Notes under the pieces: model-generated
The model's database searches: none
The model's input: only the letters and a program-made list of their open reading frames with translations
What the model was told of the DNA's origin: nothing
Origin: Microcaldota archaeon
GTDB taxonomy: Archaea > Micrarchaeota > Micrarchaeia > Anstonellales > Bilamarchaeaceae
DNA: 7,873 bases
Direction of reading: 5' to 3'
NCBI GenBank assembly: GCA_016180665.1
Contig: JACPAS010000015.1
Span: 1 to 7,873 of the forward strand
Position numbers and translations under genes: made by a program
Shown: piece after piece, positions 1-6,132 of the stretch
How the letters are laid out: every line of letters begins with the position of its first letter
Position numbering within the stretch: position 1 is the first letter of the stretch

Positions 1-124
1 ATGCACTTATCCTGTCAGTTGAAACCATCAATAAATTATTGTCAAGAATATAGGTGTCCCGGACTTTTCCCCTGCTTAAAAGTTTCAAATCTAAATTAGT
101 TTTAGTGATTATTTCTTCGGTCAT
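1..124 (-). CDS. purC: SAICAR synthetase PurC, N-terminal fragment (cut by window edge)
   Basis: This is the first 41 codons of phosphoribosylaminoimidazole-succinocarboxamide synthase, which joins aspartate to CAIR using ATP in purine biosynthesis in the cytosol. The reading begins at ATG 122-124 and runs off the low edge. The visible peptide contains SRGKVRDTY (about residues 17-25) and LLMVSTDRISA (31-41). These match the family's N-terminal GKVRDxY nucleotide-binding loop and the (A/S)TDRISAFD strand. The start lies one base after the dph2 stop codon (TAG, then A, then ATG), so it is very probably co-transcribed and translated by reinitiation. A weak purine-rich stretch (AAGGGAT) precedes the ATG inside the end of dph2. 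The fragment is short, but two diagnostic motifs in the right order and spacing make the call fairly firm. The catalytic C-terminal portion cannot be assessed. Confidence 0.88.
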   Translation of the reverse strand, partial: MTEEIITKTNLDLKLLSRGKVRDTYILDNNLLMVSTDRISA

Positions 125-125
125 T

Positions 126-1046
126 CTATCCCTTCTGATTTTTGGCTAATTCATCCCAAACTTTGAAGACTTCTCTAAGCATATCAATATTTACAATTGG
201 CTTTCCAAATTCTTCAGTGTCATCTGCTATTCTTAAGCAGGCTGTGTTTACATAGCAGTCAAAGATTAAAAAATTATTTGTTGGAAGCGGCTCAAGTTCA
301 TTTGCAACTAGAACCAATGCATTTTTTCCTCTTTTGTCCAGTTCGGATTTGGCCCACTGGGCTATTTTCAAATTGAATTGACCTACTTTTGTGCTTAGAA
401 GAATTCCAAAAGTATTTGAGTGAATTGCTTTGAGGATTGAGCCTTTTCTTTTTTTCTTCAGTTTTTCTATCTGGCCAGTGAAAACTCTTACTACTCCAGT
501 TTGTGGATGGATTGTGAATATTGATTTATCAGTATCTATTGCTAATGGGTGGAAATCCCCTTCTCCTATGAATATTACTACATCAAATTTTCCTTCTAGT
601 TTTTTTACTGAAGAAGCATCACAACCAAGAATCTGACCTTCGTTTATTGCCCAATAACCTTTTTCTGTGACAGGTATTTTACCGTTTTCTTTGAAGAAGT
701 TTTTTATTTCTTCGATTTTGTTTGCATATTGGGTAGTTGTCGTAATTGCAATTCTCTTATAAGGTTCTAGAGGCAAAAGGAGATTTTTTAGTTTTTCTAG
801 TGGGAAGTCAATATAATATTCAACATACTCAACTTCAATTGGAAGTTTTTTCTTAACGAATGGCGCATGGCCGAAGTGAATGATTTTTTCTGCTTTTACC
901 CATCTTGCTTCATCTAAACAAAGATCACACGCACCATAACATGGAGCTGAAGCTATGAATACTTCATGGCCTTCTTTTTCGTATTTTTTTACATATTCTA
1001 AGGCCTGTTGTTTTAGTCCTTCAGGAAACTGCAGTATTATCCTCAA
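126..1046 (-). CDS. dph2: Diphthamide biosynthesis protein Dph2 (3-amino-3-carboxypropyl transferase)
   Basis: Archaeal Dph2 is a [4Fe-4S] enzyme. It cleaves SAM unconventionally to give a 3-amino-3-carboxypropyl radical and adds it to a histidine of elongation factor 2, the first step of diphthamide synthesis. The 306-residue protein shows the three cluster-binding cysteines in family context: C40 in PCYGACDLC, C142 in ILGCDAS and C270 in VNTACLRIADD. Their spacing resembles the C59/C163/C287 set of the Pyrococcus enzyme. GEGDFHPLA (161-169) and the late PIVNIDMLREV strand also fit. It is slightly shorter than typical archaeal Dph2 (about 340 residues). The start is TTG at 1044-1046. It is chosen because translation there begins (M)RIILQFPEG, the usual Dph2 N-terminus, and because GGTGA lies six bases upstream. 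A second, frameshifted copy of this start lies 92 bp upstream. purC follows after one base. Confidence 0.93.
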   Translation of the reverse strand: MRIILQFPEGLKQQALEYVKKYEKEGHEVFIASAPCYGACDLCLDEARWVKAEKIIHFGHAPFVKKKLPIEVEYVEYYIDFPLEKLKNLLLPLEPYKRIAITTTTQYANKIEEIKNFFKENGKIPVTEKGYWAINEGQILGCDASSVKKLEGKFDVVIFIGEGDFHPLAIDTDKSIFTIHPQTGVVRVFTGQIEKLKKKRKGSILKAIHSNTFGILLSTKVGQFNLKIAQWAKSELDKRGKNALVLVANELEPLPTNNFLIFDCYVNTACLRIADDTEEFGKPIVNIDMLREVFKVWDELAKNQKG

Positions 1047-1138
1047 ATGTATTCACCAACTTTTCTAATGCAATTTCTAGAGATTTGAGCGCTTCTCTGC
1101 TGTTCAAACGGATCAGGGAATTGTAGTATTATCTTCAT
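1043..1138 (-). CDS. 31-codon upstream mini-ORF mimicking the Dph2 N-terminus
   Basis: From ATG 1136-1138 a 31-residue frame reads MKIILQFPDPFEQQRSA..., then loses resemblance to Dph2 and ends with VGEYI and TGA at 1043-1045. Its first eight residues match the Dph2 N-terminus except for K/R at position 2, and the EQQ/KQQ match follows. The frame is offset from dph2 (92 bp is not a multiple of three), so it cannot continue into it. Its TGA overlaps the dph2 TTG as TTGA, an arrangement typical of translational coupling. A TATA-like box is centred about 26.5 bases before its ATG, the spacing of a leaderless archaeal start. It may be a coupled leader peptide, or the decayed original start of dph2 left after a duplication. 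In the neighbouring frame the same DNA reads REALKSLEIALEKLVNTFE, helix-like but also without a downstream partner. Whether a stable product is made is unknown. Confidence 0.5.
   Translation of the reverse strand: MKIILQFPDPFEQQRSAQISRNCIRKVGEYI
1053..1057 (-). promoter_or_regulatory. Shine-Dalgarno site deciding the TTG start of dph2
   Basis: On the minus strand GGTGA, a perfect match to part of the archaeal anti-Shine-Dalgarno complement, lies six bases before TTG 1046-1044. It supports TTG as a real start even though an ATG with a near-identical following peptide exists 92 bp further upstream in another frame. The site lies inside the upstream mini-ORF, so its use may depend on that ORF being translated. 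Confidence 0.7.
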
Positions 1139-1161
1139 AGCTTTCACTAACTAGGTTATAG

Positions 1162-1167
1162 TATAAA
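1162..1167 (-). promoter_or_regulatory. TATA-like box upstream of the mini-ORF and dph2
   Basis: The minus strand reads AAATTTATACTATAACC; TTTATA is centred about 26.5 bases before ATG 1138. That is the archaeal TATA-to-start-site distance, so the transcript should begin at or next to the mini-ORF ATG (leaderless) and carry about 92 bases ahead of the dph2 TTG. The call rests on sequence and spacing only. Confidence 0.5.
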
Positions 1168-1170
1168 TTT

Positions 1171-1190
1171 GAAAAGAAGAATATAAAAAT
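1171..1190 (-). terminator. T-rich tract after ppsA, possible archaeal terminator
   Basis: Just past the ppsA stop, the minus strand reads ATTTTTATATTCTTCTTTTC with no GC-rich stem. Archaeal RNA polymerase can terminate on such U-rich runs. A TATA-like box for the next gene follows immediately, consistent with separate transcription of dph2-purC. Weak evidence in AT-rich DNA. Confidence 0.35.
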
Positions 1191-1195
1191 AGGAT

Positions 1196-3562
1196 TTACT
1201 CTTCTTGTATATCCCTCAAATCATCTTCCTGGGTTAGTTTCATATGAGAAGCAATTTTCGCAAGTCGCTTGAGCATGATCCTCTTCTCAGCACTGTCAAC
1301 TATTTTTCTTGTTCTCTCAACAGCATCCGGGTTTACACTCATGCTTGTAATTCCGAATTCTACTAATTTCTCTGCAAATTCCGGATATACAGAAGGAGCT
1401 TGGCCGCATAGAGACGTAGTAACGCCGTATTTATTGCATGTTTCAATCACGTGTTTTAAGGCGCGAATAACTGCTTCGTTTCTCTCATCAAAGCCTTTGG
1501 CTAATGTTGCATTATCACGGTCAATCCCAAGGATCAATTGAGTCAAATCATTTGTCCCTACGGAAATTCCATCAATTCCCTCTTTGCAGAAGTAATCAAT
1601 TAAGAAAACAGTACTTGGAACTTCAACCATAATCCAGAGTTTAAAGTCGCGAGTCTGATAGAGACCAACAGAGCGCATAATGTCTTTTATAGCACGCATT
1701 TCTCCAACGCGTCGAACGAATGGAATCATTAGCCAGAGGTTTCTCAAACCAAATTCTTCACGGACTTTTTTAATAGCTAGTAATTCCATCTTAAAGATTT
1801 CTGGTTCTTCTATGTAACGGGAAGCGCCGCGGTAACCCATCATTGGATTTGCCTCAACTGGTTCGTATTTCTCTCCGCCTTCCAAATTTCTGTATTCGTT
1901 TGTTTTGAAATCCGTAGCCCGATAAACTACTGGACGGGGATAAAATGCAGCTGCAAATTTTCTCAACCCATCTGCTAGTCTATCAATGAATTCTTGTTGT
2001 TTTTTATCTTCGAACATTTTTCTTGGGTGTTTTCCAATATCCGCAATCATAAATTCTGCGCGAAGTAAACCAACACCATCAACCGGAAGTTTGGAAACTT
2101 TTCCTGCAAGCTCTGCTTCTGCCAGATTAACATAGATTTTAGTACCGGTTATTGGTGCTTCTCCACCAACATATTTTGGGCCTGAAGCTTCAGATTTTTC
2201 TTCTGCAACTGCGATTTTTCCTTCATAAACCATTCCATGAGTACCATCTACGGTTACTTCCTGACCGGTTTTTAGAATTTGCGTCGCGGTACTGGTCCCA
2301 ACTATACATGGAATTCCTAATTCACGGGAAACGATTGCAGCATGTGAGGTCATTCCGCCAGTATTGGTGATAATTGCAGCAGATTTTTTCATTGCAGGAA
2401 CAAAATCTGGAGTAGTCATATCGGTTACTAAAATTTCTCCTTTTTCCATTTTGCTTATTTCTTTTGCACTCATGAGTACTTTTACTTTCCCCATACCTAT
2501 GCCTGGAGATGATCCTAAACCTTTTAACAGAACTTTTGCTTTTGAAATGTCCATTGGTTTTTCCTCCTTTAATTCTTTTGATTCGGTTTTTCCTTCCTTA
2601 GATTCTTTTAAAGTGGTAATTGGACGGGATTGAGTTATGTATAAATTGCCTTTTTCTATTGCCCACTCGATATCCTGCGGGAACTGATAATGGGATTCTA
2701 TTTTTGCACCTATTTTTGCAAGGTCAAGTATTTCTGAATCGGAGATTTTTTGTTTGTCCTGCATTTCATCTTTTATATCTGCGTGGACGTTCTTGTCATT
2801 AAGTTTAACTAACATCCAGGTTTGTTTTGAGATGGATTTGTCAATTATTTTAAATACATTTTTATCTACGCGATAAGTATCTGGAGTTATTTGACCGCTC
2901 ACAACTGTTTCTCCTAATCCATAACCTGCCTCAATTGCAAGAAGGCTTGGGTCTTCATATAAAGGATCTACTGTGAACATTACTCCGGATTTTTCGCTTT
3001 GGATCATCTGTTGCACTACTGCTGCGAGTCCGACTTTCATATGTTCAAAATTATTCTGGACTCTATAGAAAATTGCTCTTGGCTCGAATAAAGATGCCCA
3101 GCACATTTTTACTGCGTGAACTACATTTTCAGGAGATTTTATGTTTAAATAAGTAGACTGCTGGCCTGCAAAGGAAGCCGTAGGCAAGTCTTCTGCGGTT
3201 GCACTTGACCTGACTGCCACATAAACTTCTTTCATTGCCCTGTCACATAGTTTTTTGTAACCTGAGATTACATCATTTCTGATATCATCTGGCATTCTTC
3301 CGTCCATAATTAGTTTTTTTATTTTATCTGATGCCTGATCTAATTTGTCGGAGTCGTTAACATCTAAGGAACTTAGAACTGCTGCGATTGGGTTTCTAAG
3401 GTTGTTTGCATCGAGGTGTTTGAAATAAGCTCCACTAGTGACTACAAAACCAGGTGGTATCGGAAAACCTGCCTTTGTCATTTCACCTAGGTTAGCTCCT
3501 TTTCCTCCTGCTTCTGCTAAATTTTTTTTGTCTAGTTCTTCAAACCACATTGTATTTCTCAT
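1196..3562 (-). CDS. ppsA: Phosphoenolpyruvate synthase (pyruvate, water dikinase)
   Basis: PpsA converts pyruvate + ATP + water to PEP + AMP + phosphate, the entry step of gluconeogenesis in many archaea. The 788 residues show the full three-domain order and match the usual length of about 790. The N-terminal ATP-grasp domain has AGGKGANLGEM (18-28), VAVRSSATAEDLPTASFAGQ (115-134), QDIEW (296-300) and QSRPIT (311-316). The central phosphohistidine domain has GGMTSHAAIVSRELGIPCIVG, with phosphorylated His407. The C-terminal PEP-binding barrel has GLLRAEF (R501), ATDFKTNEYRNLEGG (549-563), NPMMGYRGASRY (572-583), SVGTNDLTQLILGIDRD and CGQ with catalytic Cys719. A charged Lys/Glu linker (about 318-337) joins the first two domains. 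All key residues are intact. ATG 3562 is chosen over an in-frame ATG four codons later because GAGGTG sits seven bases before it. It lies on the same strand as the YkgJ-like gene upstream and dph2 downstream. Confidence 0.97.
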   Translation of the reverse strand: MRNTMWFEELDKKNLAEAGGKGANLGEMTKAGFPIPPGFVVTSGAYFKHLDANNLRNPIAAVLSSLDVNDSDKLDQASDKIKKLIMDGRMPDDIRNDVISGYKKLCDRAMKEVYVAVRSSATAEDLPTASFAGQQSTYLNIKSPENVVHAVKMCWASLFEPRAIFYRVQNNFEHMKVGLAAVVQQMIQSEKSGVMFTVDPLYEDPSLLAIEAGYGLGETVVSGQITPDTYRVDKNVFKIIDKSISKQTWMLVKLNDKNVHADIKDEMQDKQKISDSEILDLAKIGAKIESHYQFPQDIEWAIEKGNLYITQSRPITTLKESKEGKTESKELKEEKPMDISKAKVLLKGLGSSPGIGMGKVKVLMSAKEISKMEKGEILVTDMTTPDFVPAMKKSAAIITNTGGMTSHAAIVSRELGIPCIVGTSTATQILKTGQEVTVDGTHGMVYEGKIAVAEEKSEASGPKYVGGEAPITGTKIYVNLAEAELAGKVSKLPVDGVGLLRAEFMIADIGKHPRKMFEDKKQQEFIDRLADGLRKFAAAFYPRPVVYRATDFKTNEYRNLEGGEKYEPVEANPMMGYRGASRYIEEPEIFKMELLAIKKVREEFGLRNLWLMIPFVRRVGEMRAIKDIMRSVGLYQTRDFKLWIMVEVPSTVFLIDYFCKEGIDGISVGTNDLTQLILGIDRDNATLAKGFDERNEAVIRALKHVIETCNKYGVTTSLCGQAPSVYPEFAEKLVEFGITSMSVNPDAVERTRKIVDSAEKRIMLKRLAKIASHMKLTQEDDLRDIQEE

Positions 3563-3569
3563 AGTAGTG

Positions 3570-3575
3570 CACCTC
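3570..3575 (-). promoter_or_regulatory. Shine-Dalgarno site of ppsA
   Basis: GAGGTG on the minus strand ends seven bases before ATG 3562 and selects it over the internal ATG (codon 5). ppsA is thus a leadered, SD-dependent gene, unlike its leaderless-looking neighbours. Confidence 0.75.
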
Positions 3576-3620
3576 TATATCAATTAGAATTCACTTAAAA
3601 ATTGTGAATACTTTACTGAC

Positions 3621-4145
3621 TTAGAATTTAAAAGACTTTTGGAGGGAATACGACTCCTGGAGGAGAAAATTAAGGCACTCGCTTTTTTTTCCATGTGATC
3701 TATTCCATTTTGCAACGATTTGCTTGTATTCTTTCAACTGAGCCATATAAGATCTAGCATGTGAAGCACTTGAGGGATCTATTTTGAAGAGTACCTTTGA
3801 TATTAAAGGGCATAATGCACGTGGAGTGATCTTGCCTGATGAATTGTAAGGGTATAGTTTGCAGCTCAGGGGCGCAAATTGATGGATAGTACACTCATTA
3901 TTTTTTCCTAAGAAGTAGCATTGATGAGATTTGAATGCCAAAACAAAATCAAAACGCTCATTTTGTTCATAGCATTCTAATATTGTTTCATCATCTGCAT
4001 TTAGCATTGGTGGATCTGAGAATTCTAAGAATTCATCTGGTTTCTTTCCAGTATTACGAATGACTCTTAAAACATCAAAAGAGGTTACAGTAATTAGATA
4101 ATCTTTACAGCAGTGAGCAGTACATAGTTTACATGGATTAACCAT
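3621..4145 (-). CDS. YkgJ-like CxxCxxxCC metal/cluster-binding protein
   Basis: This 174-residue protein matches the YkgJ/FliB-like family annotated as putative zinc- or iron-chelating; no reaction is firmly established for it. The signature is visible in order: C5-x2-C8-x3-C12-C13 at the N-terminus (PCKLCTAHCCKD), C76 in QCYFLG, C85 in ECTIH, C95 in PLSCKLYPY, and C112 in ALCPL. The spacing and the surrounding hydrophobic residues (C-FL-(x)n-C-I-x(n)-PL-C-K-YP) are typical of the family. There is no signal peptide or membrane segment, so it should be cytosolic. The C-terminal 50 residues are Lys/Ser-rich and not recognised. It starts at ATG 4143-4145 with no Shine-Dalgarno site, and a TATA-like box is centred about 25 bases upstream, so the mRNA is probably leaderless. 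It is divergent from the secreted Cys-rich gene and lies 58 bp upstream of ppsA on the same strand. Confidence 0.85.
   Translation of the reverse strand: MVNPCKLCTAHCCKDYLITVTSFDVLRVIRNTGKKPDEFLEFSDPPMLNADDETILECYEQNERFDFVLAFKSHQCYFLGKNNECTIHQFAPLSCKLYPYNSSGKITPRALCPLISKVLFKIDPSSASHARSYMAQLKEYKQIVAKWNRSHGKKSECLNFLLQESYSLQKSFKF
3624..3633 (-). promoter_or_regulatory. Possible TATA box of ppsA
   Basis: TTTTAAATTC on the minus strand lies at the very end of the YkgJ-like gene. Transcription about 26 bases downstream would start near 3603 and give a leader of about 40 bases containing the SD site. AT-rich context makes chance matches likely; read-through from the gene upstream is the alternative. 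Confidence 0.35.
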
Positions 4146-4165
4146 GATTAATTTGACTAAGCAAT

Positions 4166-4174
4166 GTTTAAATA
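4166..4174. promoter_or_regulatory. Single near-symmetric TATA box serving two divergent leaderless genes
   Basis: The 51-bp gap between divergent starts (ATG at 4145 on minus, ATG at 4197 on plus) has one clear TATA-like element, GTTTAAATA, with the palindromic core TTTAAA at 4167-4172. Its centre is about 25 bases from the minus start and about 27 from the plus start, the archaeal TATA-to-TSS distance in both directions. Neither gene has a Shine-Dalgarno site. One TBP site could therefore drive both genes, with B-recognition element strength setting the balance. Inferred from spacing. Confidence 0.6.
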
Positions 4175-4196
4175 GTTTTTAGTAGTAGAAATAGTT

Positions 4197-5000
4197 ATGA
4201 AATTGAAGAACTTATTCTTTGGATTGATTTTATTTTCCGTTTTTTTTGCTGCAGGAAGTGGAAGTGGTGGATCAGCTAGTGCTTCGCTAGGTACGGACTG
4301 TACAGAAGATACTTGGGCATGTACTGAGTTCAGCACTTGTAATGGAGATAACATAAAAACCAGATCATGCACTATGACTGTAGATTGCCCAAATAAAAAT
4401 ACTAAAAAACCAGATGAGATATTGCCATGCGATTATGTTTCGGAGACTATATCTAATCTTAAATGCCAATATAAAACTGATATTAAAGAGAGGGTTAAAT
4501 GCCGGCTAGATTTGACTCCAAAAGAACAACTAAAGGAAATTGAAATTTCTTATTTACCTGAAGAATGCAGAGCTATGGAGAAGGAAGGCGAAAAGCAATC
4601 ATGTTTTAAGGATTACACATCAGTACAAAAATGCTGGTTGAAAGAAGGAGAAGAAGTTGAGAAGTGCTTGAAGGAAGTAACCGGAATGACTGGGGATATA
4701 AAGAAGGAGACTGGAAAATGTATGGGGATGGGGCAGCCACAACGCGGAATTTGTACAACTAACTTAAGAACTGCTGCTTACAAATATATTAAGTTCAAGA
4801 TGTATTATCTTGAACAGGAAGCTGAAGAACTATTGGAAGATGGAAAAGTAAGTAAGGAAGATGTTGTTAATTTTATCGCGGATGTTGAAACCCAAAAGAG
4901 GGAGTTTAACAAAGCTAATACTAACCTGGGTAAGAAGAATGTTATTAAAGCTGTCCAGAGTTTCTGGAAAGAATTTATTAAGAAGGTGAAAAGTTCATGA
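4197..5000 (+). CDS. Secreted Cys-rich protein with thrombospondin type 1-like motif
   Basis: This 267-residue protein is of unknown function. The N-terminus (MKLKN, a hydrophobic stretch at about 6-19, then a Gly/Ser-rich linker at 20-30) is a probable signal peptide or membrane anchor. Residues 35-78 hold six cysteines (C35, C42, C48, C58, C64, C78) and the pattern W-x-C-x3-S-x-C-x(n)-TRSC, as in thrombospondin type 1-like repeats of archaeal surface proteins. Eight more cysteines (C90 to C186) give 14 in total, an even number compatible with disulfides outside the cell. From about 190 to the end there is no cysteine, and the sequence is Lys/Glu-rich and predicted helical (YYLEQEAEELLEDGKVSKEDVVNFI), suggesting a coiled or helical-bundle tail. 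There is no SD site and a TATA-like box is centred about 27 bases upstream, so it is likely leaderless. Its last codons overlap the lipoprotein gene (ATGA), so the two probably act together at the cell surface. Confidence 0.8.
   Translation: MKLKNLFFGLILFSVFFAAGSGSGGSASASLGTDCTEDTWACTEFSTCNGDNIKTRSCTMTVDCPNKNTKKPDEILPCDYVSETISNLKCQYKTDIKERVKCRLDLTPKEQLKEIEISYLPEECRAMEKEGEKQSCFKDYTSVQKCWLKEGEEVEKCLKEVTGMTGDIKKETGKCMGMGQPQRGICTTNLRTAAYKYIKFKMYYLEQEAEELLEDGKVSKEDVVNFIADVETQKREFNKANTNLGKKNVIKAVQSFWKEFIKKVKSS
4984..4988 (+). promoter_or_regulatory. Shine-Dalgarno site of the small lipoprotein gene
   Basis: GGTGA inside the end of the Cys-rich gene lies eight bases before ATG 4997. It picks the first ATG over the in-frame ATG two codons later and fits coupled translation through the ATGA overlap. 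Confidence 0.65.
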
Positions 5001-5242
5001 AAATGTTGATAGTTTTTGCTTTAATCGGAGTGCTTTTATTAGCTGGATGTACTACTGCTGAACCTAAAAAAGAAGAGAAAAAGGTTGAAGAGGTTAAGAA
5101 AGAAGAGCCAGTTAAGGAAGTTCCTGTTGTTGAAGAACAAGTTGTTGAACCAGTGCAGGAAGAGCCTCCGGAATTACCAGAAGATGGGGAACTAGATGAA
5201 GGATTAGAGATTCTTGATGATCTGGAAGAACTCAATAAGTAA
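4997..5242 (+). CDS. Small acidic, Pro/Glu/Val-rich lipoprotein
   Basis: This 81-residue protein is not recognised as a named family. Residues 3-17 are hydrophobic and end in a canonical lipobox, L15-A16-G17-C18, so C18 should be lipidated and the mature protein tethered outside the membrane. The mature part is low-complexity: a mixed Lys/Glu stretch (about 24-41), then Val/Pro/Glu repeats (VPVVEEQVVEPVQEEPPELP), then a wholly acidic, probably helical end (DEGLEILDDLEELNK). It is likely an extended, disordered spacer with a short acidic helix that could bind a partner. The gene overlaps the stop of the secreted Cys-rich gene by ATGA, has GGTGA eight bases upstream, and is followed by T-rich DNA. 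The obvious candidate partner is the Cys-rich protein encoded just before it, but this is inference from context. The lipobox makes the coding call firm despite the small size. Confidence 0.82.
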   Translation: MKMLIVFALIGVLLLAGCTTAEPKKEEKKVEEVKKEEPVKEVPVVEEQVVEPVQEEPPELPEDGELDEGLEILDDLEELNK

Positions 5243-5243
5243 C

Positions 5244-5259
5244 TTTTTATTATATTTTT
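5244..5259 (+). terminator. T-run terminator after the lipoprotein gene
   Basis: Two T5 runs (5244-5248 and 5255-5259) begin two bases after the stop codon, with no stem-loop, as in archaeal oligo-U termination. More T-rich sequence follows to 5286. Composition makes this only suggestive. Confidence 0.4.
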
Positions 5260-5273
5260 CTGGTTTGCTATAG

Positions 5274-5281
5274 TTTTATTA
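5274..5281 (+). promoter_or_regulatory. Possible TATA-like box of the methyltransferase gene
   Basis: TTTTATTA is centred about 27 bases before ATG 5305 and no Shine-Dalgarno site precedes that ATG, which fits a leaderless transcript. The region is generally T-rich and also serves as the presumed terminator of the previous operon, so the box is uncertain. Confidence 0.35.
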
Positions 5282-5304
5282 TTTTTCATATTCTATTTCT
5301 AATT

Positions 5305-6132
5305 ATGACTGAGAAGGTTACTGATATCGGACATTTGGCACAAGTTCAATACTCGAATCCGGATAGATTAAATGTAAGAAGGGCTATTTTTGATTTTGCC
5401 GTCCCGAAGATGGATATTAATGAAGAAATAGTCAATAAATTGAATTTAAGTGGAAGTGAAAGTATTTTGGAGGTTGGATGCGGTGATGGGAGCCTTCTGG
5501 TTAAACTAAGGAAAGAAAGAAAACATAAAGGAAGGCTTATTGGAATTGATATTAGTAGGGGAATGTTTGCTAAAAATCAAAAAATGTCTGATGAGTTAAA
5601 TCTTAATTTGGAATTTTTTGAAAGAAGTGCTGATAATTTGGAGTTTGAGGAAGAGAGTTTTGAGGTAGTACTTTCTTTATTTATGATTTATCATATGCCC
5701 GATATTAGTAAGGCGTTAAAAGAATGGAGTAGGATTTTGAAAAAAGGTGGAAAGCTAATTTTAGCCACCAATAGTTTGGAAAATAGGAGAAAACTGCAGT
5801 TAATTAAAAAATTAATTAGCAAAAAAATTGACAAGATAGTGGTTCCACAGTTTGCAGTGCGTTTTAGTTTGGAGAATGGGGACAACATGCTGGAGAAATT
5901 TTTTAAAGTTGAGGAGAAATTTATTTATGAGGCTGAACTCAAGATTAATGATCCAAAGTATATGGTGGATTCAATTCGTTCAATTAGAGACTTGTTTGAA
6001 CCTTTGCCAAATGACGAGGAGTGGAGAAGAATAGAGGATATTCAAAGAATAGAAGTGGAAAAAGAAATAAAAGAGAAGGGATATTTTTCAGATAATTTGA
6101 AGAGAGGGTTTTTTGTTTGTTCTAAGATCTAG
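5305..6132 (+). CDS. Class I SAM-dependent methyltransferase, substrate unknown
   Basis: This 275-residue cytosolic protein has the Rossmann-type SAM fold of the UbiE/methyltransferase-11 group. Motif I is ILEVGCGDGSLL (54-65), whose glycines bind SAM. The acidic end of strand 2 is IGIDIS (79-84), which contacts the SAM ribose. SADNLEFEEESFEVVLSLFMIYHMPD (108-133 region) is the motif II/III segment with the typical 'yHmpD' helix start. LKKGGKLILAT (145-155) is the post-III strand. The last 110 residues are unlike standard domains, with Glu/Lys-rich helices ending in RGFFVCSKI, and may bind the substrate. Nothing in the sequence identifies the substrate, and small molecules, lipids or tRNA are all possible. 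The ATG has no SD site and is probably leaderless. The gene converges on the TrmB-like remnant, and its TAG stop overlaps that gene's TAG in a shared CTAG. Confidence 0.88.
   Translation: MTEKVTDIGHLAQVQYSNPDRLNVRRAIFDFAVPKMDINEEIVNKLNLSGSESILEVGCGDGSLLVKLRKERKHKGRLIGIDISRGMFAKNQKMSDELNLNLEFFERSADNLEFEEESFEVVLSLFMIYHMPDISKALKEWSRILKKGGKLILATNSLENRRKLQLIKKLISKKIDKIVVPQFAVRFSLENGDNMLEKFFKVEEKFIYEAELKINDPKYMVDSIRSIRDLFEPLPNDEEWRRIEDIQRIEVEKEIKEKGYFSDNLKRGFFVCSKI

Larger units (their letters stand above)
1005..1138 (-). repeat. Imperfect direct repeat of the dph2 5' end (two 42-nt copies, 92-bp period)
   Basis: Copy 1 (1138-1097) and copy 2 (1046-1005) match at 29 of 42 aligned positions without gaps, and at 21 of the first 26. 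Several mismatches are synonymous third-position changes (CTA/CTG, CAA/CAG, TTC/TTT), so the encoded peptide IILQFP is kept while the DNA has drifted. This suggests an old duplication, or recombination with a diverged dph2, rather than a recent tandem copy or assembly artefact. Confidence 0.7.

Noticed and set aside
1034..1130. Third frame upstream of dph2 reading REALKSLEIALEKLVNTFE
   Set aside because: It looks helical but has no ATG, begins just after a stop and ends within the dph2 start; too short to call as a gene. Kept only as a note on the duplicated region.
2152..2802. Three plus-strand frames of 60-89 codons inside ppsA
   Set aside because: All lie antisense to conserved ppsA coding sequence with intact catalytic motifs; they are composition shadows.
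4157..4372. Minus-strand 71-residue frame overlapping the start of the Cys-rich gene
   Set aside because: It lies opposite a gene with a clear signal peptide and cysteine pattern, covers the promoter, and shows no recognisable domain.
4978..5289. Minus-strand Ser/Thr-rich 103-residue frame
   Set aside because: It is the antisense of the Glu/Lys/Pro-rich lipoprotein; GAA/GAG codons read backwards give Ser/Phe. No SD site or family signal.
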